From Ulva prolifera (lineage: Eukaryota; Chlorophyta; Ulvophyceae; Ulvales; Ulvaceae): a stretch of DNA of 64,000 nt. Position numbers and translations under genes: made by a program. This document shows, piece by piece, positions 37,601 through 47,400 of the stretch. The DNA lies in contig CM041196.1 of the NCBI GenBank assembly GCA_023078555.1, forward strand, positions 3,782,001 through 3,846,000, read 5' to 3'. Position 1 is the first letter of the stretch. Every line of letters begins with the position of its first letter. The notes under the pieces are model-generated. The model ran no database searches, was not told the DNA's origin, and saw only the letters and a program-made list of their open reading frames with translations.

Positions 37601-39693
37601 CTCGGGCCCAGCACACGCAAACGCCGCCGCCGCCCGAGCTGCCGCAACAGCAGCAGCTTTCGCCAAAGCCCTCTTACCACCAACACACATCGCCCAAGGA
37701 AGTTCTACCCCCTCCCCCAGCACACCCGGGAAAGAACCTTCGGCAACAGCCACAGCCACGGCAGCCGCCACAGCAGCTGCCGCCGCCGCCCTTGCCGCCA
37801 CCTCCCTCGACGATTCGGAACGCCCCTCCAAAAGCCGCAACCTCGGCGCTCGAATCACCCCCGGCAGAAAAGTCTCCGCAGCTCTCCGAGGAGCCCACGC
37901 CCGAGCAGCCAGAGGGAATGGTCATTGACCAGGAAACTTTTGCAGAAATCGGTGCGAATCTCCACGACCAGCACAATAAACACCTAACATTAGACACAGT
38001 GATAGATGATTTTTGGGAACGCCTCCGTACTGGATATGCACATGACCCGGCATTTCGGAACCCGTCCCCGAAATTTCGTTTTGACAAACATTTTCAAGCA
38101 TACTTCCTTGACCACAAACTAGTTGTGCCCGACCACGATGCCTTGCGTAAACAAATCTTGTTGTGGCACCACGTACACCCATGGCACGCGCATCTGGGTA
38201 TACACAGGACACAAGCACTCATCATGGACACATTCCACTGGGACAACATTAGTGATGACATTGCGGCATTTGTCACACAATGCCATTCTTGCCAACTGAT
38301 GAAGTCTCCGGGATGCTCTGATAGCACGTTGTCACCGTTGCCTATACCCACCGCATGTTGGCGCGTTGTTAGTCTGGACATGATTACACAACTGCCGCGC
38401 ACGACATCGGGGTTTGACTGCATCACCGTGTTTGTCGACCAATTTTCCAAGATGGTTCGCCTGATCCCCACTGTCAACACACTGGATGGGCCTGGTTTTG
38501 CTAAACTGTTTTTCACACACATATACCCCCACTACGGTTTGCCTTTGGGGATTTGTAGTGACAGAGGAGCGCAATGGAACAATAAATTCTTCAAAAGCAT
38601 CTGTTCGCACATGGGCATCGACTTGCGTCTCACGTTTTCATATCACCCTCGTGCAAATGGTCAAGTTGAGCGCCTCAATAGAGTCATTGAGGAAGCTTTG
38701 CGCCATTTCGTCAGCCCGGCACACGACGATTGGGACACGTTCCTCCCCCACGTCGAGTTCAGCATCAATAGCGCAAAGAACGCGAGCACCGGATGCACAC
38801 CATTTCAGCTCAATCGCATAACACCCCCGCTGTCCCCCACAGCACTAGCATTTTCCCTCCCGGAATCGCGTAAGTTGCATACATCTGTCTTGCACCGTAT
38901 GTACTACCACTTGGCAAAACAAGCCTTGTCTGAAGCCAAACAGAGCATGTGGTCCGGCCCCCTCAACTCGAAACCGTCGCCACAATTTGCGGTGGGCAAA
39001 CCGGTGTTGTTGTCAATATCTAAACTGGCACTGCATCATCCGTCGTTGCGCCGCAAGTTCACGGCACGGTGGGTCGGTCCATGCACAATTTTGGAATTGG
39101 TGGGCACACGTGCAGCCAAGCTGCAACTACCCGCCACTTTGCGTGCCCTTAAGATACACAATGTTTTTCACTTCTCTTGCCTGAAGCCGTACATAGACGC
39201 GCATTATCATGAATGTACCGCCGCGCCGCAACCTACCGCGAGTATGGATGCTGACAAGGTATTTGAAGTTGAATCGGTCATAGATTACAGACGGACACAC
39301 CGCGCCACAGCGACAGCAGCACGCGCGGGGCCGCACTACCTCGTCCGTTGGAAAGGGTACTCTGCGCAACACGATATGTGGCTCCCGGTCGGCGAATTGG
39401 GCAATTGTTTAGACAAAGTTGCCGGATACTTATTTCAACACGCGTCGTCCAAAGAACGCGACATCATGATAGACCAATTCCCGAAGCGTGCGCGCTTGCA
39501 GCTTACCCATTTGGTGCAGCGCGCACAACGCACAACACACCGCGATACCAACACGTGCGAGTCTCCGTCGCGACCACCTCGGCTGCACACGAAGACGCGC
39601 CGGAAGTCACAACGAATTTCCAATATGCCTCCAAAACATGCAGCCGTTGCTCGCTTTCGCTATTGTAGCGCATGTGCGGCATACTTGCATTGA
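34630..39693 (+). CDS. pol: Pol polyprotein, element 2 (1,687 codons, open from the gag TGA)
   Basis: Enzymes for copying and inserting the element. In order: N-terminal region similar to element 1; aspartic protease [11 protein letters not shown] (Asp codon at 35152); reverse transcriptase with CIDYRYLN (about 36025) and YLDD (36322-36333); RNase H with Asp (36778), Glu (36901) and Asp (36979); a Pro/Gln/Ala-rich spacer of over 200 residues (about 37240-37910); integrase zinc-binding region ending CHSC (38281-38292) and catalytic Asp (38377), Asp (38560) and Glu (38668) with 35 residues between the last two; chromodomain with YLVRWKGYS (about 39256-39440); basic C-terminus with YCSACAA. No ATG precedes the conserved N-terminus in a good position, so translation by UGA readthrough from gag is inferred. 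Domain order PR-RT-RNH-IN-chromodomain defines a chromovirus-type Ty3/gypsy element. All catalytic residues checked are present. Confidence 0.97.
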   Translation, partial: EAGKPPSAGPQWAVEPHILAARLSPVSAQRFDSHLKSQQGTLFDVHKLSSNIVVTLPYTDEAQVALRHIHTIDMNKYTITIVVPARIFESSAFLPFLRQHSHTTVDEACHILEYTAGSAVPGKQKYHICTFITNQRASIHPDKKAAVSITHADFMDLLCTMPTSIHGHFTKALVDTAANHSMITRTFLNRHDIAYTPQHSVTIGISATEASCLGTVTLDTRVGRNIISVTYTVVDSLPCAAADFQPNEALFALDVISAVEMHIKFKHPHILITVPPPKPKRGKKGRIWLHAIHKSTNKFTTETSTMDDFFASARELKAMTSSKRATKYPVYVAHIKPTIESIRTSCASARKKGYLSQQVAPAHQPQAPDTIPKQIQAIIDKHSHEGGTLGPAPPNTSASGFEMDIDLLPGTRPKAARQYRLTPIEQLELEKQLQHLIDMGWVQPSISPWASCVLFAPKPGGKLRLCIDYRYLNENTIKNTYPLPRIDTLLDKLRGHKFFSALDLQSGYHQIKLSESAGPKTAFRTPDGLYQWTVMPFGLSNAPSVFQQAVHVVLKGLIGKICLAYLDDIIVLAPSEKDHAKNLDVVLTRLSEHRFFCNTTKCQFALQEIKYLGHVVTADTVKPDPYKVSVLKDWPLEDLQKSPNNIRSFLGLAGYFRRFIPKFPTLAGPLLQRICAKEQHPWTVHHTQSFENIKHALINATIMRHPDPNRPFHMYTDASDYAYGAVLTQEYEGKLAPIAWVGRKLNKSEENYYTLEKELGAIVFAYRQWRCYLENNQTVFIHSDHNPLRFLQTQKKLTGKHARWLESLSRIDWKITYIPGDKNVVADAVSRATHLPNTEVTLHDGMTLCAEHPQQPYRALALTNLLVRRPLTPTDFPPLPTSSESSSGTSRATHRQTSQRACQSTGTMGSMPLHMVGQPARPTPAASADNILPAIFTSGRRSILPQTLGLPPGLPEVQPPQSSPTAPSHPPSTPPPGLQLPLRSSPPTSQPRAQHTQTPPPPELPQQQQLSPKPSYHQHTSPKEVLPPPPAHPGKNLRQQPQPRQPPQQLPPPPLPPPPSTIRNAPPKAATSALESPPAEKSPQLSEEPTPEQPEGMVIDQETFAEIGANLHDQHNKHLTLDTVIDDFWERLRTGYAHDPAFRNPSPKFRFDKHFQAYFLDHKLVVPDHDALRKQILLWHHVHPWHAHLGIHRTQALIMDTFHWDNISDDIAAFVTQCHSCQLMKSPGCSDSTLSPLPIPTACWRVVSLDMITQLPRTTSGFDCITVFVDQFSKMVRLIPTVNTLDGPGFAKLFFTHIYPHYGLPLGICSDRGAQWNNKFFKSICSHMGIDLRLTFSYHPRANGQVERLNRVIEEALRHFVSPAHDDWDTFLPHVEFSINSAKNASTGCTPFQLNRITPPLSPTALAFSLPESRKLHTSVLHRMYYHLAKQALSEAKQSMWSGPLNSKPSPQFAVGKPVLLSISKLALHHPSLRRKFTARWVGPCTILELVGTRAAKLQLPATLRALKIHNVFHFSCLKPYIDAHYHECTAAPQPTASMDADKVFEVESVIDYRRTHRATATAARAGPHYLVRWKGYSAQHDMWLPVGELGNCLDKVAGYLFQHASSKERDIMIDQFPKRARLQLTHLVQRAQRTTHRDTNTCESPSRPPRLHTKTRRKSQRISNMPPKHAAVARFRYCSACAAYLH

Positions 39694-40050
39694 GCTGCGC
39701 CCAGCGTCGATTGCGGTAGGGGACGCCTGAATGTAATTGTTACGCTAACATGGGCATAACAGGGTCGCTAGGAACGGGCATGACGCAGAACTTGCGACCG
39801 AGTTCTGCCCGCTCCGCCGAACAATTTTGTATCGGTTCATATGATGCGTCAGTGTTGTGGCACGGCATTTCCTCTCTTTTCACCGATCCTCATGCATTCG
39901 TCATGCACGGTTTAATAGACTGCCGCGATGCTCCCGCCGGCAGAAATAGGAGGTCAACACGTAGCACGTGTCAACACGCGTGTCGCATTTTTCAATGTGT
40001 GCACAGGCCGTGCACGCCCGTCGTGGTCCCCATGAGCTACCGCAATATGA

Positions 40051-40362
40051 CGGTTTTGTGCAGTGGCAGCACTGCCTACATTCGACAATGGCCATGCGTC
40101 CACAGACACGCGGCCCTTTGAGTTGTTGAAGAATATCAAGCATCTGCTTCAAGAAGTGGGCCAAATGCCCATGTTTGGCGTCTCAACATCAGAGTTTCGG
40201 CGCCTTTTGCTTGAGGTCATCGACGCCAATGACGCCGCCGACTCGGCCGCGGTTCGTAGGTCTACTGCTATTGCCAACCTGGTCAGCGTCACGGCCGCTT
40301 CAAAGGGCAGAGTCGTGGGAACATACCTTGAGGATATCATATTCGCATTTTATCAGACTTGA
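40051..40362 (+). CDS. ORF3 of element 2, downstream of pol
   Basis: Open frame after an in-frame TGA at 40048, running RFCAVAALP to TYLEDIIFAFYQT then TGA; about 100 residues. It has no ATG near its start. In both elements the conserved part begins at CAVA next to a shared TTGTGCAG|TGGC boundary (40063/40064 here), so expression from a spliced RNA is plausible; a GTG start or reinitiation is also possible. The last part aligns without gaps over 56 residues with ORF3 of element 1, although the two elements are diverged. No family was recognised. It lies where some gypsy elements carry env, but no signal peptide or membrane segment was seen. Role unknown. Confidence 0.55.
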   Translation, partial: RFCAVAALPTFDNGHASTDTRPFELLKNIKHLLQEVGQMPMFGVSTSEFRRLLLEVIDANDAADSAAVRRSTAIANLVSVTAASKGRVVGTYLEDIIFAFYQT

Positions 40363-40553
40363 TTTCCTGACAAATGTATCCTAACATCCTTGTAACCTGA
40401 TTGCAAGGCAGACACGGCATTCGCTCCAGTTCCGTGGACCGGGTGCCGTCCCCACGTAGTGGGCCTTACCTTTGCGATCTGTTCAGGTGTACCCCTGTTG
40501 TGTCACTCGCATGTGCTTTTCCTCCGCGCCAGTTTGTCTGTGCTTCGCAATAT

Positions 40554-40583
40554 GGAGCTTCGCTCCTTTGTTAAGGGGGGAAG
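40554..40583 (+). promoter_or_regulatory. hairpin and polypurine tract, element 2
   Basis: GGAGC-TTC-GCTCC (40554-40566) is followed by TTAAGGGGGGAAG directly before the 3' LTR. This is the expected plus-strand primer; layout and sequence match element 1. Confidence 0.9.
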
Positions 40584-41443
40584 TGTTGTGAGACGAACAT
40601 CTCACACTGGCACTCAGAAAATATCAGCCAAAAACATGTGTTGTCACTCGCTGACTCAGATGCATGCATGCTCGCTGACGCGACCCTTGCATGTCCAAGT
40701 ACAACCCACAATATACACTCCAAATGCGTGTCAGACAAATACACGAAGTTCGGGCAACACCGTTCGTCACAATACGTTTGGTCGCAACTCGAACACTGCA
40801 CCAGGCTCAAAGCATTCGGGGCAACCTTGAACGCTGCGACATGAACAGTCACGCGCTTGACGCGTCTACAGCCAGCTCAGCGGCGCACACCACGTCCATC
40901 AGCACAATAATCACGGACGATGACACCTATCTGTCCTCCGACCGAGATGCTGCATAACCAGCACTCGCACCGAGCCATCAGCGCCCCACGCGCCTGCAAC
41001 CATGCCACGCCACAGCGGGCTTAGGGTGCATCCTACATGGGCGCATGCATACACCGCTGCTCACACATCCAGCGCGGGCACTCCGTAATATCAACGCAGC
41101 GCCTGCTCTGATGAATATCAACCACAACATGCAGATTTCCCTCGCATATTCGGGATCTCTGGTGGGTGCTCGCGATTGCGCGGCATCTCGGCGAGGCCAG
41201 CCAAGCAGGGGGTCGTCCTGGGCGCGTCACGGGTATTTATACCTGCGCTTGCTGGGTCTGGACACTTTTCTTCCGTCCAGATGGGGTGCCATCTATTTCT
41301 GCATACTGCTTACACGCTGTCTTAGCATATTGTGTATTTCCCGCTTGTTCCACTGTCGGCAAAGGTCTACGTACCGCGACGAAAGCCCATCACTTCGCTA
41401 CATCCGGAGGTAACAAGCCCCCACGGAGCTCCGCTCCTATACA
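40584..41443 (+). repeat. 3' LTR of element 2 (860 bp)
   Basis: Same length as the 5' LTR, with two differences seen. Ends CTATACA and is followed by the GTGTC target duplication and satellite. Confidence 0.98.
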
Positions 41444-44400
41444 GTGTCCGTGTGGAGTGTCCGTGTGGAGTGACCGATTCCGTGTGGAGTGTCCGTGTGG
41501 AGTGACCTAATCCGTGTGAAGTGTCCGTGTGGAGTGACCGAATCCGTGTGGAGTGTCCGTGTGGAGTGTCCGTGTGGAGTGACCAGGTCCGTGTGGAGTG
41601 TCCGTGTGGAGTGTCCGTGTGGAGTGACCGAGTACGTGTGGAGTGTCCGTGTGGAGTGACCGAATCCGTGTGGAGTGTCCGTGTGGAGTGTACGTGTGGA
41701 GTTCCCGTGTGGAGTGTCTGTGTCCTTATGGAGTGTCCATGTGAAGTGATCGAGTCCGTGCAGAGTGTCCGTGTGGAGTGACCGAATCCGTGCAGAGTGT
41801 CCGTGTGGAGTGACCGAATCCGTGTGGAGTGTCCGTGTGGAGTGTCCGTGTGGAGTGACCGAGTCCGTGCAGAGTGTCCGTGTGGAGTGACCGAATCCGT
41901 GTGGAGTGTCCGTGTGGAGTGACCGGGTCCGTGTGGAGTGTCCGTGTGTAGTGACCTAATCCGTGCAGAGTGTCCGTGTGGAGTGACCGAATCCGTGCAG
42001 AGTGTCCGTGTGGAGTGACCGAATCCGTGTGGAGTGTCCGTGCGGAGTGACCGAATCCGTGTGGAGTGTCCATGTGGAGTGACCGGGTCCGTGTGGAGTG
42101 TCCGTGTGGAGTGTCCGTGTGGAGTGACCGAGTCCGTGTGGAGTGTCCGTGTGGAGTGACCTAATCCGTGTGGAGTGTCCGTGTGGAGTGACCGAGTCCG
42201 TGTGGAGTGTCCGTGTGGAGTGTCCGTGTGGTGTGACCGAGTCCGTGCAGAGTGTCCGTGTGGAGTGACCGAATCCGTGTGGAGTGTCCGTGCGGAGTGA
42301 CCGAATCCGTGTGGAGTGTCCATGTGGAGTGACCGGGTCCATGTGGAGTGTCCGTGTGGAGTGTCCGTGTGGAGTGACCGAGTCCATGTGGAGTGTCCGT
42401 GTGGAGTGTCCGTGTGGAGTGACCGAGTCCGTGTGGAGTGTCCGTGTGGAGTGACCTAATCCGTGTGGAGTGTCCGTGTGGAGTAACCGAGTCCGTGTGG
42501 AGTGTCCGTGTGGAGTGACCGAATCCGTGCAGAGTGTCCGTGTGGAGTGACCGAATCCGTGTGGAGTGTCCGTGCGGAGTGACCGAATCCGTGTGGAGTG
42601 TCCGTGTGGAGTGACCGGGTCCGTGTGGAGTGTCCGTGTGGAGTGTCCGTGTGGAGTGACCGAGTCCGTGTGGAGTGTCCGTGTGGAGTGACCTAATCCG
42701 TGTGGAGTGTCCGTGTGGAGTGACCGAGTCCGTGTGGAGTGTCCGTGTGGAGTGTCCGTGTGGAGTGACCGAGTACGTGTGGAGTGTCCGTGTGGAGTGA
42801 CCGAATCCGTGTGGAGTGTCCGTGTGGAGTGTACGTGTGGAGTTCCCGTGTGGAGTGTCTGTGTCCTTATGGAGTGTCCATGTGAAGTGATCGAGTCCGT
42901 GCAGAGTGTCCGTGTGGAGTGACCGAATCCGTGCAGAGTGTCCGTGTGGAGTGACCGAATCCGTGTGGAGTGTCCGTGTGGAGTGTCCGTGTGGAGTGAC
43001 CGAGTCCGTGCAGAGTGTCCGTGTGGAGTGACCGAATCCGTGTGGAGTGTCCGTGTGGAGTGTACGTGTGGAGTTCCCGAGTCCGTGTGGAGTGTCCGTG
43101 TGGAGTGACCTAATCCGTGTGGAGTGTCCGTGTGGAGTAACCGAGTCCGTGTGGAGTGTCCGTGTGGAGTGACCTAATCCGTGTGGAGTGTCCGTGTGGA
43201 GTGACCGAGTCCGTGTGGAGTGTCCGTGTGGAGTGACCGAAACCGTGTGGAGTGTCCGTGCGGAGTGACCGGGTCTTGGTGGAGTGTCCGTGTGGAGTGT
43301 CCGTGTGGAGTGACCGAGTCCGTGTGGAGTGTCCGTGTGGAGTGTCCGTGTGGAGTGACCAGGTCCGTGTGGAGTGTCCGTGTGGAGTGTCCGTGTGGAG
43401 TGACCGAGTACGTGTGGAGTGTCCGTGTGGAGTGACCGAATCCGTGTGGAGTGTCCGTGTGGAGTGTACGTGTGGAGTTCCCGTGTGGAGTGTCTTTGTC
43501 CTTATGGAGTGTCCATGTGAAGTGATCGAGTCCGTGCAGAGTGTCCGTGTGGAGTGACCGAATCCGTGCAGAGTGTCCGTGTGGAGTGACCGAATCCGTG
43601 TGGAGTGTCCGTGTGGAGTGTCCGTGTGGAGTGACCGAGTCCGTGCAAAGTGTCCGTGTGGAGTGACCGAATCCGTGTGGAGTGTCCGTGTGGAGTGACC
43701 GGGTCCGTGTGGAGTGTCCGTGTGTAGTGACCTAATCCGTGCAGAGTGTCCGTGTGGAGTGACCGAATCCGTGCAGAGTGTCCGTGTGGAGTGACCGAAT
43801 CCGTGTGGAGTGTCCGTGCGGAGTGACCGAATCCGTGTGGAGTGTCCATGTGGAGTGACCGGGTCCGTGTGGAGTGTCCGTGTGGAGTGTCCGTGTGGAG
43901 TGACCGAGTCCGTGTGGAGTGTCCGTGTGGAGTGACCTAATCCGTGTGGAGTGTCCGTGTGGAGTGACCGAGTCCGTGTGGAGTGTCCGTGTGGAGTGTC
44001 CGTGTGGTGTGACCGAGTCCGTGCAGAGTGTCCGTGTGGAGTGACCGAATCCGTGTGGAGTGTCCGTGCGGAGTGACCGAATCCGTGTGGAGTGTCCATG
44101 TGGAGTGACCGGGTCCATGTGGAGTGTCCGTGTGGAGTGTCCGTGTGGAGTGACCGAGTCCATGTGGAGTGTCCGTGTGGAGTGTCCGTGTGGAGTGACC
44201 GAGTCCGTGTGGAGTGTCCGTGTGGAGTGACCTAATCCGTGTGGAGTGTCCGTGTGGAGTAACCGAGTCCGTGTGGAGTGTCCGTGTGGAGTGACCGAAT
44301 CCGTGCAGAGTGTCCGTGTGGAGTGACCGAATCCGTGTGGAGTGTCCGTGCGGAGTGACCGAATCCGTGTGGAGTGTCCGTGTGGAGTGACCGGGTCCGT

Positions 44401-47400
44401 GTGGAGTGTCCGTGTGGAGTGTCCGTGTGGAGTGACCGAGTCCGTGTGGAGTGTCCGTGTGGAGTGACCTAATCCGTGTGGAGTGTCCGTGTGGAGTGAC
44501 CGAGTCCGTGTGGAGTGTCCGTGTGGAGTGTCCGTGTGGAGTGACCAGGTCCGTGTGGAGTGTCCGTGTGGAGTGTCCGTGTGGAGTGACCGAGTACGTG
44601 TGGAGTGTCCGTGTGGAGTGACCGAATCCGTGTGGAGTGTCCGTGTGGAGTGTACGTGTGGAGTTCCCGTGTGGAGTGTCTGTGTCCTTATGGAGTGTCC
44701 ATGTGAAGTGATCGAGTCCGTGCAGAGTGTCCGTGTGGAGTGACCGAATCCGTGCAGAGTGTCCGTGTGGAGTGACCGAATCCGTGTGGAGTGTCCGTGT
44801 GGAGTGTCCGTGTGGAGTGACCGAGTCCGTGCAGAGTGTCCGTGTGGAGTGACCGAATCCGTGTGGAGTGTCCGTGTGGAGTGACCGGGTCCGTGTGGAG
44901 TGTCCGTGTGTAGTGACCTAATCCGTGCAGAGTGTCCGTGTGGAGTGACCGAATCCGTGCAGAGTGTCCGTGTGGAGTGACCGAATCCGTGTGGAGTGTC
45001 CGTGCGGAGTGACCGAATCCGTGTGGAGTGTCCATGTGGAGTGACCGGGTCCGTGTGGAGTGTCCGTGTGGAGTGTCCGTGTGGAGTGACCGAGTCCGTG
45101 TGGAGTGTCCGTGTGGAGTGACCTAATCCGTGTGGAGTGTCCGTGTGGAGTGACCGAGTCCGTGTGGAGTGTCCGTGTGGAGTGTCCGTGTGGTGTGACC
45201 GAGTCCGTGCAGAGTGTCCGTGTGGAGTGACCGAATCCGTGTGGAGTGTCCGTGCGGAGTGACCGAATCCGTGTGGAGTGTCCATGTGGAGTGACCGGGT
45301 CCATGTGGAGTGTCCGTGTGGAGTGTCCGTGTGGAGTGACCGAGTCCATGTGGAGTGTCCGTGTGGAGTGTCCGTGTGGAGTGACCGAGTCCGTGTGGAG
45401 TGTCCGTGTGGAGTGACCTAATCCGTGTGGAGTGTCCGTGTGGAGTAACCGAGTCCGTGTGGAGTGTCCGTGTGGAGTGACCGAATCCGTGCAGAGTGTC
45501 CGTGTGGAGTGACCGAATCCGTGTGGAGTGTCCGTGCGGAGTGACCGAATCCGTGTGGAGTGTCCGTGTGGAGTGACCGGGTCCGTGTGGAGTGTCCGTG
45601 TGGAGTGTCCGTGTGGAGTGACCGAGTCCGTGTGGAGTGTCCGTGTGGAGTGACCTAATCCGTGTGGAGTGTCCGTGTGGAGTGACCGAGTCCGTGTGGA
45701 GTGTCCGTGTGGAGTGTCCGTGTGGAGTGACCAGGTCCGTGTGGAGTGTCCGTGTGGAGTGTCCGTGTGGAGTGACCGAGTACGTGTGGAGTGTCCGTGT
45801 GGAGTGACCGAATCCGTGTGGAGTGTCCGTGTGGAGTGTACGTGTGGAGTTCCCGTGTGGAGTGTCTGTGTCCTTATGGAGTGTCCATGTGAAGTGATCG
45901 AGTCCGTGCAGAGTGTCCGGGTGGAGTGACCGAATCCGTGCAGAGTGTCCGTGTGGAGTGACCGAATCCGTGTGGAGTGTCCGTGTGGAGTGTCCGTGTG
46001 GAGTGACCGAGTCCGTGCAGAGTGTCCGTGTGGAGTGACCGAATCCGTGTGGAGTGTCCGTGTGGAGTGTACGTGTGGAGTTCCCGAGTCCGTGTGGAGT
46101 GTCCGTGTGGAGTGACCTAATCCGTGTGGAGTGTCCGTGTGGAGTAACCGAGTCCGTGTGGAGTGTCCGTGTGGAGTGACCTAATCCGTGTGGAGTGTCC
46201 GTGTGGAGTGACCGAGTCCGTGTGGAGTGTCCGTGTGGAGTGACCGAGTCCGTGTGGAGTGTCCGTGCGGAGTGACCGGGTCTTGGTGGAGTGTCCGTGT
46301 GGAGTGTCCGTGTGGAGTGACCAGTTCCGTGTGGAGTGTCCGTGTGGAGTGTACTTGTGGAGTGACCGAGTCCGTGTGGAGTGTCCGTGTGGAGTGACCG
46401 AATCCGTGTGGAGTGTCCGTGTGGAGTGACCGGGTCCGTGTGGAGTGTCCGTGTGTAGTGACCTAATCCGTGCAGAGTGTCCGTGTGGAGTGACCGAATC
46501 CGTGCAGAGTGTCCGTGTGGAGTGACCGAATCCGTGTGGAGTGTCCGTGCGGAGTGACCGAATCCGTGTGGAGTGTCCGTGTGGAGTGACCGGGTCAGTG
46601 TGGAGTGTCCGTGTGGAGTGTCCGTGTGGAGTGACCGAGTCCGTGTGGAGTGTCCGTGTGGAGTGACCTAATCCGTGTGGAGTGTCCGTGTGGAGTGACC
46701 GAGTCCGTGTGGAGTGTCCGTGTGGAGTGTCCGTGTGGTGTGACCGAGTCCGTGCAGAGTGTCCGTGTGGAGTGACCGAATCCGTGTGGAGTGTCCGTGC
46801 GGAGTGACCGAATCCGTGTGGAGTGTCCATGTGGAGTGACCGGGTCCATGTGGAGTGTCCGTGTGGAGTGTCCGTGTGGAGTGACCGAGTCCATGTGGAG
46901 TGTCCGTGCAGAGTGTCCGTGTGGAGTGACCGAGTCCCTGTGGAGTGTCCGTGTGGAGTGACCTAATCCGTGTGGAGTGTCCGTGTGTAGTGACCTAATC
47001 CGTGCAGAGTGTCCGTGTGGAGTGACCGAATCCGTGCAGAGTGTCCGTGTGGAGTGACCGAATCCGTGTGGAGTGTCCGTGCGGAGTGACCGAATCCGTG
47101 TGGAGTGTCCGTGTGGAGTGACCGGGTCAGTGTGGAGTGTCCGTGTGGAGTGTCCGTGTGGAGTGACCGAGTCCGTGTGGAGTGTCCGTGTGGAGTGACC
47201 TAATCCGTGTGGAGTGTCCGTGTGGAGTGACCGAGTCCGTGTGGAGTGTCCGTGTGGAGTGTCCGTGTGGTGTGACCGAGTCCGTGCAGAGTGTCCGTGT
47301 GGAGTGACCGAATCCGTGTGGAGTGTCCGTGCGGAGTGACCGAATCCGTGTGGAGTGTCCATGTGGAGTGACCGGGTCCATGTGGAGTGTCCGTGTGGAG

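Larger units (their letters stand above)
31418..41443 (+). mobile_element. element 2: intact Ty3/gypsy chromovirus-type retrotransposon
   Basis: A 10,026-bp element with two 860-bp LTRs (TG...CA) and a 5-bp target duplication, GTGTC (31413-31417 and 41444-41448). Excising it with one GTGTC rejoins a perfect satellite module. By eye the LTRs differ at only two positions (T/C in AAAATATYAGCC near the start; G/T four bases from the end), about 0.2 percent, so insertion was recent. It carries an uninterrupted gag, an in-frame TGA, an uninterrupted pol with all catalytic motifs, ORF3, a polypurine tract and a Kozak-like gag start. It appears capable of activity. Confidence 0.98.

Noticed and set aside
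37173-37928. 251-residue frame overlapping pol in another frame, Ala-rich
   Set aside because: A by-product of the GC-rich Pro-rich spacer of Pol. Element 1 has no matching protein in that frame.
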